Source of the DNA: Phocaeicola_A sp036804505
GTDB taxonomy: Bacteria; Bacteroidota; Bacteroidia; Bacteroidales; Bacteroidaceae
NCBI GenBank assembly: GCA_036804505.1
Contig: DAIRSI010000001.1
Span: 194,459-258,458, forward strand
Reading direction: 5' to 3'
DNA length: 64,000 bases
A program made the position numbers and the translations under genes. Below the pieces are notes generated by a model that was not told the origin of the DNA, searched no databases, and saw nothing but the letters and a program-made list of their open reading frames with translations. Of this stretch, positions 1 to 7,732 are shown one piece after another (the first letter of the stretch is position 1; the number at the start of each line of letters is the position of its first letter).

Positions 1-83
1 CGGTTGGGCAAACAATAGGCCAGGACATCAGCCCAGACCGACATTAGCAGGAAGCTAAATAGAAAAGTCTTCTTTACATTCAT
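1..83 (-). CDS. Exported protein, N-terminus only (cut by window edge)
   Basis: Read leftward from an ATG at 83, 27 codons are open up to the window edge. The visible peptide starts MNVKKTFLFSF and continues with a hydrophobic stretch ending near Ala-Tyr-Cys, which is a typical Sec signal peptide (basic n-region, hydrophobic core). A Cys shortly after the core could make it a lipoprotein, but no clean lipobox is visible. Nothing of the mature protein is present, so the function cannot be named. The hairpin at 151-182 stops transcription arriving from the right, so this gene should have its own promoter between 84 and about 150, where I see no good consensus. Confidence 0.6.
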   Translation of the reverse strand, partial: MNVKKTFLFSFLLMSVWADVLAYCLPN

Positions 84-150
84 CACATTATTTATTATTT
101 AAACCGGGTGTAAAGATAAAGAAAGATTCCAAGAAATGCAATAAATCAAC

Positions 151-182
151 AAAAAACGGATGCTGTTAACCAACAGCATCCG
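151..182 (-). terminator. Intrinsic terminator of the 33-codon unit
   Basis: A perfect 11-bp stem (157-167 with 172-182) closes a 4-nt loop. On the minus strand it is followed by a run of six T. It lies 46 nt past the stop codon of the small ORF at 229-330. Confidence 0.8.
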
Positions 183-228
183 TTCACTATTTACGCCCTT
201 ACGGGATTTTCATTTGCTTTTAAAAATG

Positions 229-330
229 TCAGACACCTGCGCCCAACATTACACTTTCTCCAAGACAAGTCAATGCTTCAATTGTTGCACTCTTCACTCT
301 GTTCTTGAAATCAATCATTTTCTTTTTCAT
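229..330 (-). CDS. Putative 33-aa small protein
   Basis: A short leftward ORF with ATG at 328-330 and TGA at 229-231. The peptide starts MKKKMIDFKNRVKSA and ends GESVMLGAGV; it has a basic amphipathic N-terminal half and a single Cys in the middle. Support for a real gene is contextual: a strong AAAGGAGAA ribosome-binding site about 8 nt upstream (unusual in this phylum), an exact Bacteroidetes promoter at 504-536, a leader of about 165 nt and a strong terminator immediately downstream. I do not recognise the family and no domain is visible. It could be a small regulatory or membrane-associated peptide, or the translated part of a structured RNA. Confidence 0.6.
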   Translation of the reverse strand: MKKKMIDFKNRVKSATIEALTCLGESVMLGAGV

Positions 331-353
331 AATTTTGTTCTCCTTTCGAAACC

Positions 354-371
354 TTCGGCGGTATTGCCGAA
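354..371 (-). other. Leader hairpin upstream of the 33-codon ORF
   Basis: TTCGGC (354-359) pairs with GCCGAA (366-371) around a 6-nt loop, just upstream of the Shine-Dalgarno sequence of the ORF at 229-330. A second weak stem (CTATC/GATAG) lies further upstream in the same leader. Together they suggest a structured 5' UTR. Confidence 0.4.
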
Positions 372-503
372 AGCTCATTTTTCTTTTTACCTTTAAATTA
401 ATCCTAAAAACTTTACTATCACCTTGAGGATAGCTCTTTTTACCTTAAATAATACCTATAAATAATCTCTTTGTTATCCTGTCTCTCTTTTTGATTGACA
501 CTG

Positions 504-536
504 CAAAGATAAGCATAGAATAATATAAAATGCAAA
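504..536 (-). promoter_or_regulatory. Bacteroidetes-type promoter for the small-protein unit
   Basis: On the minus strand TTTG (536-533), 21-nt spacer, TATCTTTG (511-504): an exact match to the TTTG-N19-21-TAnnTTTG consensus of the Bacteroidetes primary sigma factor. Transcription would start near 497 and run through the 33-codon ORF to the terminator at 151-182, giving an RNA of about 340 nt. Confidence 0.75.
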
Positions 537-626
537 TATTTATGCTGTAAAACATGTTTTTGGACTGTTTTAATGATATAAGTCAAGAAAAATAGGCGTT
601 TATTCCTTAAAAAAAGATTTTGGTAT

Positions 627-634
627 TAACTTTG
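627..634 (+). promoter_or_regulatory. -7 promoter element of the alkaline phosphatase gene
   Basis: TAACTTTG matches TAnnTTTG exactly and lies 44 nt upstream of the ATG at 679. No good TTTG is found at the expected -33 distance, so an activator may be needed. Confidence 0.45.
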
Positions 635-678
635 TAAGGTACTACAATACATATATTATTCACTTAAAATGACTTTAT

Positions 679-2094
679 ATGAAAAGATATTCTTTATTAT
701 TACTGAGTTTGCTTATCTTTGCTATAAGCGGTCTGGCCCAGCAAGCCAAATATGTCTTCTATTTTATAGGAGACGGGATGGGTGTAAATCAAGTTCATGG
801 AACAGAAATGTACTTAGGCGAGATACAAGGAAAAATAGGGATCTCACCCCTTCTTTTTACACAATTTCCTCATATGACAGTAGCAACGACATTTTCAACT
901 TCATCAGGCATCACTGACTCTGCAGCCAGTGGAACTGCCCTTGCTACAGGTGTCAAAACACAGAATGGGACTTTAGGCCTGACCCCTGACTTAAAGACTC
1001 CGGTAAACAGTATTGCTGTATGGGCTAAAACTGCAGGAAAAAAAGTTGGTATCTGCACCAGTGTCGGTGTTGACAATGCTACTCCCGCTGCCTTTTACGC
1101 CCATCAAGCTAAAAGGGCCAGCTACTATAGTATAGGTATGGATCTCATCAAAGCCAAGTTTGATTATTACGGAGGTTCGGATTTCGTCCAACCTACCGAT
1201 AAAGACAATCCGCAAGCGGAAAATCTTTATTCTTTGGCTACGAAAGCCGGCTTTACGATAGCACGAGGTTATAATCAGTATCTACAGAAATCAAAAAGTG
1301 CAAAAAACATGATACTTCTACAACCGGAAGAAGCCAAGGATATCAATGAGTTCCCATATGCGATAGACCGACAGTCTGGAGACATGACCTTGGAGGAGCA
1401 AACAAAAGCCGGTTTGGATTTTCTGATGAAGGACAATAAAAAAGGATTCTTCTTCATGGTAGAAGGAGGAAAGATAGACCATGCCTGCCATGGAAATGAT
1501 GGTGCGACAATGGTACAAGAAATCATTGATTTTGATAATTCCATCCGCATTGCGTATGATTTCTACTTAAAACATCCCAAAGAAACTCTCATTGTTATTA
1601 CAGCCGATCATGAAACAGGAGGATTCGTACTGGGAAATGGCGTTTACGCATTGAATCTGAAAGCTTTGGCTTCTCAAAAAGTAAGTCAAGTGAAATTTAC
1701 TGAAATAATCAAGGATATGAGAAAAGAATCGAATAACAAAATTTCATGGGAAACAATGCAAGAAACCCTGAAAAAATATTTCGGATTTTGGGACACCATA
1801 ACCTTGACACTTCAACAGCAAGCCGACTTGAAAAAAGCCTACGATGACAGTTTTGGATTCCAATCGGTTAAGATGGATGAAAACATGTACTCAAAAAATG
1901 AACCTATCGCAGCTGTTGCAAGAAAAATCATCAATGACATTGCCATGCTGAGCTGGGCCAGTTATGCCCATTCAGGCGGCTATGTTCCGGTATTTGCAAT
2001 CGGTGCGGGCTCGAACCTGTTTGAAGCGAAAACGGACAATGCGGAAATTCCTATGAAGATTGCCGCAGCTGCAGGATACAAAGTGAAACGATAA
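679..2094 (+). CDS. phoA: Alkaline phosphatase, periplasmic
   Basis: A 471-aa phosphomonoesterase of the PhoA superfamily that releases phosphate from organic phosphomonoesters outside the cytoplasm. Residues 1-20 are a signal peptide ending Gly-Leu-Ala. Seen in order: metal-binding Asp32 in FIGDGMG; the nucleophile Ser81 in DSAASGTA; VEGGKIDHACHGND, a metal-ligand block; TADHETGG, a second metal block; and a C-terminal His in AHSGGYVPV. All catalytic elements of the family are present and the length is normal (about 450-480 aa). The gene stands alone, with its own -7 element at 627-634 and a terminator at 2103-2136. Phosphate regulation is plausible but no Pho box is evident. Substrate preference (monoester or diester) cannot be read from sequence. 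Confidence 0.9.
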   Translation: MKRYSLLLLSLLIFAISGLAQQAKYVFYFIGDGMGVNQVHGTEMYLGEIQGKIGISPLLFTQFPHMTVATTFSTSSGITDSAASGTALATGVKTQNGTLGLTPDLKTPVNSIAVWAKTAGKKVGICTSVGVDNATPAAFYAHQAKRASYYSIGMDLIKAKFDYYGGSDFVQPTDKDNPQAENLYSLATKAGFTIARGYNQYLQKSKSAKNMILLQPEEAKDINEFPYAIDRQSGDMTLEEQTKAGLDFLMKDNKKGFFFMVEGGKIDHACHGNDGATMVQEIIDFDNSIRIAYDFYLKHPKETLIVITADHETGGFVLGNGVYALNLKALASQKVSQVKFTEIIKDMRKESNNKISWETMQETLKKYFGFWDTITLTLQQQADLKKAYDDSFGFQSVKMDENMYSKNEPIAAVARKIINDIAMLSWASYAHSGGYVPVFAIGAGSNLFEAKTDNAEIPMKIAAAAGYKVKR

Positions 2095-2102
2095 GACACA
2101 TG

Positions 2103-2136
2103 AAAAGGCCCGGACATCATTTAGTCAGGGCCTTTT
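2103..2136. terminator. Bidirectional terminator between phoA and the NSS transporter
   Basis: A 9-bp stem, AAAAGGCCC (2103-2111) with GGGCCTTTT (2128-2136), carries T-runs on both strands. The stop codon of the leftward gene (2117-2119) lies inside the loop, so the last sense codons of that gene form one arm. Confidence 0.8.
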
Positions 2137-3505
2137 CTATTATTTTAAACAGGCCTAGTTCATTGAGGAAAATCAAAGCTATGCCAATAGGTGCCACAAA
2201 ACGAAGAATGAATATAAAGACTTTGAAGAAAGACCTGTGTAAATGTCCCTCGTTCATAATTTCACTCCATACTAACTTTTTGTCCAAATACCAGCCGACA
2301 AATATAGAAATAAACATACCACCCACAGGCAACATGATTTTTGTCGTAGCATAATCAAACAAATCAAAGATATTCAGACCAAAGACTTTGACATTATGCA
2401 TAATTCCTAAAGACAAAGAACAGAATATCCCTAAAAAGATACATACCGAAGTAACCATGCACGCAGCTTTCTTTCGGGTAATGCCAAACTCTTCATGCAA
2501 ATAAGCCGTAGCTACCTCATGCAGCGAAATGGTGGACGTAAGTGCAGCTATAGCCAAAAGCACATAAAACATCAAAGCAAAGATATAAGATAAAACAGGC
2601 AAACCGTGAAATGCTTGCTGGAATACATTCGGCAGAGTTATAAAGACCAAAGAAGCGCCTTTATCCGGTTCTATTCCTACGCTGAAAGCGGCAGGAAAAA
2701 TAATCAATCCGGCTAAAATAGCGACTAATGTATCAATAGTCGCAACACTAAAAGCAGTCTTGGTCAGATTCGTTTCCGGAGTGAAATAGGAGGCATAAGT
2801 ACAAAGGGCACCCATTCCAAGGCTCAAGGAAAAGAAAGCCTGCCCCATAGCTCCTAGGAAAACATCCGAATTTACTTTACTGAAATCGGGTTTTAACAGG
2901 AAGTCAAGTCCCTTCTCAGAATTATCCAGTGACAAAGAACAAAAGACCAATATGATAACTATCACAAACAATAAAGGCATCATAATCTTGGAAGAACGCT
3001 CTATTCCTTTATCAACGCCCTTCACCACAATATAATGAGTCAGCAAAAGGAAGACAATCATCCAAAGAACAGGCCGAAACGGATCTTGCGTAAACTCTGA
3101 AAAAGAACTCTCGAACTGAGCTGCTGTTTTGCCGGAAAAAGCATTTCCCAAAGCCTCAAAAATATACTCCAGTGTCCACCCGGCCACAACTGAATAATAA
3201 CTTAAAATAAGAAAACCCGTCAGTACTCCAAGAAAGCCTACCCACTTCCAAGGGGTTCCAGGCGCGAGTTTCTTATAGGCACCCGCCGTATTGCAGTGCG
3301 TACTACGACCTATCACAAATTCGGACATCATAATAGGCACGCCGAAAAATATGATACATCCCAAATAGATAAGTATGAATGCCGCACCTCCATGCTGCCC
3401 TGTTTCGTATGGAAACCTCCAAACGTTACCCAACCCGACAGCGGAACCTGCCGAAGCAAGGACTGCTCCTAACTTACTACCAAATCCTATTCTTTCATTT
3501 TTCAT
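2117..3505 (-). CDS. Sodium-dependent transporter, neurotransmitter:sodium symporter (NSS) family
   Basis: A 462-aa inner-membrane protein of the NSS/SNF family (LeuT fold), probably taking up amino acids with sodium. The hallmark N-terminal block GSAVGLGNVWRFPY, which forms TM1 and part of the substrate and Na+ sites in LeuT, is intact at about residues 16-29. About 11-12 hydrophobic segments follow, which is the normal size for bacterial members. The ATG at 3505 fits the family N-terminus (MKNERIGFGSKLG). Its putative -7 element (TAATTTTG, complement of 3547-3554) overlaps the promoter of the divergent VanZ-like gene, so the two may compete or be co-regulated. The substrate is unknown. Confidence 0.9.
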   Translation of the reverse strand: MKNERIGFGSKLGAVLASAGSAVGLGNVWRFPYETGQHGGAAFILIYLGCIIFFGVPIMMSEFVIGRSTHCNTAGAYKKLAPGTPWKWVGFLGVLTGFLILSYYSVVAGWTLEYIFEALGNAFSGKTAAQFESSFSEFTQDPFRPVLWMIVFLLLTHYIVVKGVDKGIERSSKIMMPLLFVIVIILVFCSLSLDNSEKGLDFLLKPDFSKVNSDVFLGAMGQAFFSLSLGMGALCTYASYFTPETNLTKTAFSVATIDTLVAILAGLIIFPAAFSVGIEPDKGASLVFITLPNVFQQAFHGLPVLSYIFALMFYVLLAIAALTSTISLHEVATAYLHEEFGITRKKAACMVTSVCIFLGIFCSLSLGIMHNVKVFGLNIFDLFDYATTKIMLPVGGMFISIFVGWYLDKKLVWSEIMNEGHLHRSFFKVFIFILRFVAPIGIALIFLNELGLFKIIEKALTK

Positions 3506-3542
3506 TGTCTACCCTCATTTATATTGCATTTTGCATTGTCTT

Positions 3543-3575
3543 TTTGCAAAATTAGAAATTATTTTTCTACTTTTG
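3543..3575 (+). promoter_or_regulatory. Promoter of the VanZ-like gene
   Basis: TTTG (3543-3546), 21-nt spacer, TACTTTTG (3568-3575): an exact Bacteroidetes consensus. The predicted start of transcription near 3582 excludes any translation start upstream of it. Confidence 0.75.
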
Positions 3576-3598
3576 TAGAAATGATGAAATTTTATGCT

Positions 3599-3991
3599 AT
3601 GAAAAAATATATCAAGGATTATCCTTTGACATGGCTGGTAGTAACCATGATTCTTTTTCTATCTTTCTGTACCATACCGGAAACCCCGATGGATAATGTT
3701 CCATTGATTGACAAATGGGTTCATATATGCATGTATGCAGTTTTGAGTGGAACAATTTGGATAGAATATCTGAGAAGTCATTCCTTTTTCAACAAAAAAC
3801 ACGTCAGCATAGGAGCCATTTTGCTTCCTATTCTGATGAGCGGTATGATTGAACTCGGACAAGAGTTTCTCACCAATGGAAGAAGAAACGGAGATTGGCT
3901 GGACTTTACAGCTAACAGCATTGGAGTGATACTGGCATCACTTATAGGCTATTTTATTTTACGCCGTATAGTAAAAAACAAGAAAAACTGA
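3599..3991 (+). CDS. VanZ-like family membrane protein
   Basis: A 130-aa protein with three to four hydrophobic segments and the VanZ-like motif order: TM1 followed by Asp-Lys-Trp-Val-His (DKWVHICMYAVL), then SGMIELGQEF and RNGDWLDFTANSIGV, where the conserved Glu and Asp-Ala/Thr-Asn residues of the family are seen. VanZ of Tn1546 gives teicoplanin resistance, but stand-alone chromosomal VanZ-like proteins have no defined role. The open frame extends back to 3524, but that lies upstream of the promoter at 3543-3575. ATG at 3584 is possible only with a near-leaderless mRNA; 3599 (MKKYIKDYP) is preferred. It converges on the CYTH gene with only 8 bp between stops. Confidence 0.75.
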   Translation: MKKYIKDYPLTWLVVTMILFLSFCTIPETPMDNVPLIDKWVHICMYAVLSGTIWIEYLRSHSFFNKKHVSIGAILLPILMSGMIELGQEFLTNGRRNGDWLDFTANSIGVILASLIGYFILRRIVKNKKN

Positions 3992-3999
3992 TTATATAA

Positions 4000-4476
4000 T
4001 TATTGCCCGGACCATTTGGAATATGGATATTCCATCAGATGTGAATTATAATAACGGGGAATTCCGGTAACTTCCTGTCCTATAAAAGACGGTTTCAAGA
4101 ATTCCTCATCGGGACTTTGCAATTCGACTTCGGCAACAATCAAGCCTTCATTGGCTCCATGAAATTCATCCACCTCAAAGGTATGTTGACCGCTTTTGAC
4201 CAGATATCGGACTTTATCAATGACACCGGTCTTGCACAACTGCATTAATTCCTGAGCTTCGCACAAAGAAAGTTCTTTCTCCCATTCATATCGGCTCAAC
4301 CCATTGTCTGTGGATGGTCCTTTAATGGTGATATATCCTTTGTCGTCTCTGATTCGAATTCTTACAGTATGTTCTTTGGTTGCACTGATATAACCCTGAA
4401 CGATGTGTGTATGATTGCAGGCGGCTTGCTTAAAGTCGCCTGTAACCAAAAATTTTCTTTCTATTTCTTGAGCCAC
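4000..4476 (-). CDS. CYTH domain protein (putative triphosphatase)
   Basis: A 158-aa CYTH-fold protein. The signature EIERKFLV (ExExK) is at the N-terminus, followed by alternating charged strands (RIRIRDDKGYITIKG, TFEVDEFHG, AEVELQS) that line the tunnel binding triphosphates in this family. Relatives hydrolyse inorganic tripolyphosphate or thiamine triphosphate, and a few are class IV adenylate cyclases; the reaction here is not determined. The only possible start is GTG at 4474-4476, because an in-frame stop (the TAA of the upstream small gene) lies 6 nt before it. The arrangement suggests translational coupling to the 47-aa gene, in an operon led by prfB. Confidence 0.85.
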   Translation of the reverse strand: MAQEIERKFLVTGDFKQAACNHTHIVQGYISATKEHTVRIRIRDDKGYITIKGPSTDNGLSRYEWEKELSLCEAQELMQLCKTGVIDKVRYLVKSGQHTFEVDEFHGANEGLIVAEVELQSPDEEFLKPSFIGQEVTGIPRYYNSHLMEYPYSKWSGQ

Positions 4477-4482
4477 AACTAA

Positions 4483-4626
4483 TTACATTGATTGTGACCA
4501 GTAGTAGATGCCGAGAATAGCAAGAATGGCAAGACACCAAACGATTATTTTAATAATCTTTGCACCTTGTTCTTGTTGTTTTTTCTCTCTGGCTTCGGCT
4601 TTTGCCTTTTTATCCATTGCACTCAT
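4483..4626 (-). CDS. Small single-span membrane protein (47 aa)
   Basis: ATG at 4626 and TAA at 4483-4485. The N-terminal half is Lys/Glu/Gln-rich and highly charged (MSAMDKKAKAEAREKKQQEQ), followed by one hydrophobic span of about 20 residues (IIKIIVWCLAILAILGIYYW) and a short tail. It sits 24 nt after prfB and 6 nt before the GTG start of the CYTH gene, all on the minus strand, so it is probably co-transcribed and coupled. The predicted topology is cytoplasmic charged tail, single TM. I do not recognise the family. The coding pattern and tight spacing make it likely to be real. Confidence 0.65.
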   Translation of the reverse strand: MSAMDKKAKAEAREKKQQEQGAKIIKIIVWCLAILAILGIYYWSQSM

Positions 4627-4650
4627 AGTAATAATATTTAAAAGTTTCTT

Positions 4651-5772
4651 TTATCCCTCTTGTTCCGAACCTGAGAATTCCATCAAATAGGCTTTAATGA
4701 ACCCATCGATTTTTCCATCCATCACGCCATTCACATCACTTGTCTGATAGTTGGTGCGATGATCCTTGACACGACGGTCATCGAAGACATAGCTTCGAAT
4801 CTGTGATCCCCATTCAATTTTCTTCTTTCCGGCCTCTACCTTTGCCTGCTCTTCCATACGATGCTTCATCTCCTTGTCATACAGGATGGAACGTAAAAGC
4901 CTCATCGCATTATCTCTATTCTTTGGTTGGTCTCGCGTCTCTGTATTTTCAACCAGGATTTCTTCTTCAGCACCTGTATACGGATCTTTATACTGATAAC
5001 GAAGACGAACTCCGGACTCCACTTTATTTACATTTTGACCTCCTGCGCCACCTGACCGGAAAGTATCCCATGAAATACGCGCCTGTTCGATGTTTACCTC
5101 AATTGTATCATCCACTAAAGGAGTTACGAAAACCGAAGCAAATGATGTCATACGCTTACCTTGAGCATTATAGGGCGATACACGAACCAGACGATGTACT
5201 CCGTTTTCTCCTTTCAGATAACCATAGGCATAATCTCCCTCAATGTTCATGGTAACGGACTTTATTCCAGCCTCATCACCTTCAAGCAAGTTCTCTACAG
5301 TCAGCTTATAGCCATTGGATTCAGCCCAACGCATGTACATTCGCATCAACATAGATGCCCAGTCCTGACTTTCAGTCCCCCCGGCGCCTGAATTTATCTT
5401 AAGTACACAATCCATCTGATCGGCCTCACTTCTCAGCATGTTCTTCAATTCCAAAGTCTCAACAGCTTCAGCTGCTTTGGAATAAGCCGCATCCACCTCA
5501 TCTTCGGTCATCAATTCGTCCTTGAAGAAATCAAGAGAAAGAGATGCTTCATCAACCAGATTCTTGACTTCGTTGTATCCGTCAATCCAATTCTGGATGC
5601 TTTTAACCTTTCTCATTTGCACTTCAGCCTTTTTAGGGTCATCCCAAAAGCCGGGAACCTGGGTCCGCAGTTTTTCTTCCTCAACTTGAATCAACTTCGA
5701 GTCAATGTCCAGATATCTCTTCAAAGCGTCAGTACGCTCATTTATGTTCTTTAACTGTTCTACAGTAACCAT
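4651..5772 (-). CDS. prfB: Peptide chain release factor 2
   Basis: RF2 ends translation at UGA and UAA by triggering peptidyl-tRNA hydrolysis. The 373-aa protein contains the GGQ catalytic motif at 244-246 (SGGAGGQNVNKVES) and the N-terminal coiled coil of the family. Two points stand out. There is no programmed frameshift: where E. coli prfB has an in-frame stop after Tyr-Leu, this gene reads through as TAT CTG GAC (YLD, 20-22). The codon-recognition tripeptide SPF of E. coli RF2 is SPY here (199-201), probably a lineage feature. An exact promoter lies at 5792-5822, and the downstream 47-aa and CYTH genes probably share the mRNA. Confidence 0.96.
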   Translation of the reverse strand: MVTVEQLKNINERTDALKRYLDIDSKLIQVEEEKLRTQVPGFWDDPKKAEVQMRKVKSIQNWIDGYNEVKNLVDEASLSLDFFKDELMTEDEVDAAYSKAAEAVETLELKNMLRSEADQMDCVLKINSGAGGTESQDWASMLMRMYMRWAESNGYKLTVENLLEGDEAGIKSVTMNIEGDYAYGYLKGENGVHRLVRVSPYNAQGKRMTSFASVFVTPLVDDTIEVNIEQARISWDTFRSGGAGGQNVNKVESGVRLRYQYKDPYTGAEEEILVENTETRDQPKNRDNAMRLLRSILYDKEMKHRMEEQAKVEAGKKKIEWGSQIRSYVFDDRRVKDHRTNYQTSDVNGVMDGKIDGFIKAYLMEFSGSEQEG

Positions 5773-5791
5773 TCAAAATCAAATTTAACCA

Positions 5792-5822
5792 CAAAGATAT
5801 ATTAAATATTTTCAGCCGCAAA
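5792..5822 (-). promoter_or_regulatory. Promoter of the prfB operon
   Basis: On the minus strand TTTG (5822-5819), 19-nt spacer, TATCTTTG (5799-5792). Exact consensus, 20 nt upstream of the prfB ATG. Confidence 0.75.
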
Positions 5823-5842
5823 AACAAGGAAAACAATTTGAG

Positions 5843-7651
5843 CTATTCTTCATACATTTTATTTATTATATCAGCATAATGGGCATTTAGCACCGGTCTG
5901 CGAATCTTCAATGTATTTGTCAGTTCTCCGTTATCCATACTGAACGGTTCAGGAAGCAAAGTGAAACGCTTCACTTGTTCGTAATGTGCAAATTCCTGCT
6001 GCAAAGTGTCAATACGCTCTTTAAAAAGACTTATTATTTGAGGATTGACAAGCAAATCCGTTCTCGATGTGAAAGCGATTCCTTTTTCCTTGGCATATTT
6101 TTCCACAAGCCCATATTCCGGTATAATCAAAGCTGAAACGAATTTCCTTTGATCTGCAATGATTGCAATCTGATCTATAAAACGGTCAACGACCAGTTTG
6201 GATTCGATAATTTGCGGTGCTATGTATTTACCATTAGATGTTTTAAACAAATCCTTGATACGCTCAGTCAAAAACAGCTCTCCGTCTTTCATATATCCCG
6301 CATCCCCAGAGTGGAACCATCCTTCGGCATCTATAGCCTCATTCGTGGCATTCGGATTTCTATAATATCCTTTGGTTATTGTTTTTCCCTTCAGAAGGAT
6401 TTCATTATTTTCTCCTATCTTTACCTGCAAATCCGGCATCGGACGTCCCACTGCACCTATCGTGTGAGTTGTAGTGAAATCATCGCAGGAAACCGTCGCC
6501 GTTGATTCGGTAAGACCATAGCCGACCATCATATTGATACCCACGGAAGATACGAACTTTTCTACTGCAGGCGGTACAGCAGCTCCGGCTGTAGGGAAGA
6601 AATTCCCTCTTTCTATTCCGATTGTCTTTTTCAGAAGTTTATAAATTGTTTTTTCATATAAGGCATATTTCAAACGCACTGATACAGGGGGCTCAATACC
6701 TCTGCGCAAGCATTCTATATTATGAATTCTCCCTATCCGAATGGCATCGATCATCATATTTCTCAGAATAGGACTTGATGAATTTATTTTTTCCTGCACA
6801 CCTGCATATACCTTTTCCCAAAAACGGGGAACCGAACACATTACTGTCGGCCGGACTTCTTTAATGGTCTTCTGGATATCCTGCGGTACCAAGTTCACAC
6901 AAATTTCACATCCCTTCATCAGACATACATAAACCCATCCGCGTTCAAAAATATGTGTCAACGGAAGAAAATTCATGGACACATCTTTGTCTGAAAGCGT
7001 CTTCAGACGAATATCGTGAGTTCGAAAAGCCTCCATATAACAAGAATGATGTAACATCACTCCTTTCGAATTTCCGGTAGTCCCACTTGTATATAAAATG
7101 TTGGCCAAATCATCTTCACTGGCAATCTTGGATAAAGCATCAACCTCAGACTGTCTCTGCAGTTTCTCACCCTTTTTAAGAAAATCCTCAAAATAGACTG
7201 ACGTTTTATCCTCCGGTCTCAACTTTACCGAGCGATCAAAAATAATAAGTTGGTGCAAGCTCTTGCACAAAGGCATCACGCGATATGCCACATCATATTG
7301 GTATTGTTCGCCAACAAACAAAAAACGGATTTCGGCATCGGAAATAATATAGTGTACTTGTGCTTCCGAACTGGTTGCATAAAGCGGTATTGTTACAGCC
7401 CTGATGCCATATGCTCCGAAATCGGCATAAAGGCATTCCGGCTTGTTCTGAGAAAAAACGCCTAAATTTTCCTGCAATCCCACTCCCATTTCAAGCATTG
7501 CATTGGATACCATCTTGGTTTTTAATGAAAATTCATTCCACGAAATAGGAACCCATACTCCCTTTGAATAATTCCGATACCGTAGCGCTACACGGTCACC
7601 GTACTTTTTGGCTTGCTCATGAATTAATACAGACAAATGTGGATAAGTCAT
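5843..7651 (-). CDS. Long-chain fatty acid-CoA ligase (AMP-binding)
   Basis: A 602-aa member of the adenylate-forming superfamily that activates fatty acids with ATP to acyl-AMP and then acyl-CoA. The P-loop-like block ILYTSGTTGNSKGVM is at about 186-199, a VGYGLTES block follows in the middle, and GWFHSGDAGYMKDGELFLTERIKDLFKTSNGKYIAPQ near the C-terminus (given here as a region, about residues 445-480) contains the ATP-binding Asp and the hinge. Length and motif spacing match bacterial FadD-type long-chain synthetases (AMP-dependent synthetase/ligase). It is transcribed from a -7 element at 7676-7683, divergent from the M20 hydrolase. Its 3' end faces the prfB promoter region. Chain-length preference is not readable. 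Confidence 0.9.
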   Translation of the reverse strand: MTYPHLSVLIHEQAKKYGDRVALRYRNYSKGVWVPISWNEFSLKTKMVSNAMLEMGVGLQENLGVFSQNKPECLYADFGAYGIRAVTIPLYATSSEAQVHYIISDAEIRFLFVGEQYQYDVAYRVMPLCKSLHQLIIFDRSVKLRPEDKTSVYFEDFLKKGEKLQRQSEVDALSKIASEDDLANILYTSGTTGNSKGVMLHHSCYMEAFRTHDIRLKTLSDKDVSMNFLPLTHIFERGWVYVCLMKGCEICVNLVPQDIQKTIKEVRPTVMCSVPRFWEKVYAGVQEKINSSSPILRNMMIDAIRIGRIHNIECLRRGIEPPVSVRLKYALYEKTIYKLLKKTIGIERGNFFPTAGAAVPPAVEKFVSSVGINMMVGYGLTESTATVSCDDFTTTHTIGAVGRPMPDLQVKIGENNEILLKGKTITKGYYRNPNATNEAIDAEGWFHSGDAGYMKDGELFLTERIKDLFKTSNGKYIAPQIIESKLVVDRFIDQIAIIADQRKFVSALIIPEYGLVEKYAKEKGIAFTSRTDLLVNPQIISLFKERIDTLQQEFAHYEQVKRFTLLPEPFSMDNGELTNTLKIRRPVLNAHYADIINKMYEE

Positions 7652-7675
7652 CTTACAAATGTTTTAAAATTACTG

Positions 7676-7683
7676 CAAAGATA
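7676..7683 (-). promoter_or_regulatory. -7 element of the acyl-CoA ligase gene
   Basis: TATCTTTG on the minus strand, 25 nt upstream of the ATG at 7651. There is no good TTTG at -33. It faces a divergent TATATTTG at 7707-7714, so the two polymerase sites are within about 30 bp. Confidence 0.5.
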
Positions 7684-7706
7684 ATAGTTTTATTTAAAAC
7701 TAATCG

Positions 7707-7714
7707 TATATTTG
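7707..7714 (+). promoter_or_regulatory. -7 element of the M20 hydrolase gene
   Basis: TATATTTG matches TAnnTTTG and lies 18 nt upstream of the ATG at 7733. The -33 region is poor. Confidence 0.5.
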
Positions 7715-7732
7715 TAATCAAAATGATAGTTT

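Noticed and set aside
160..396. 78-codon plus-strand ORF near the left end
   Set aside because: It runs through a terminator and antisense to the small-protein unit; Phe/Ser-rich with no start signal.
3524..3598. Longer N-terminus for the VanZ-like protein
   Set aside because: An exact promoter (3543-3575) lies inside it, so most of the added codons would not be transcribed.
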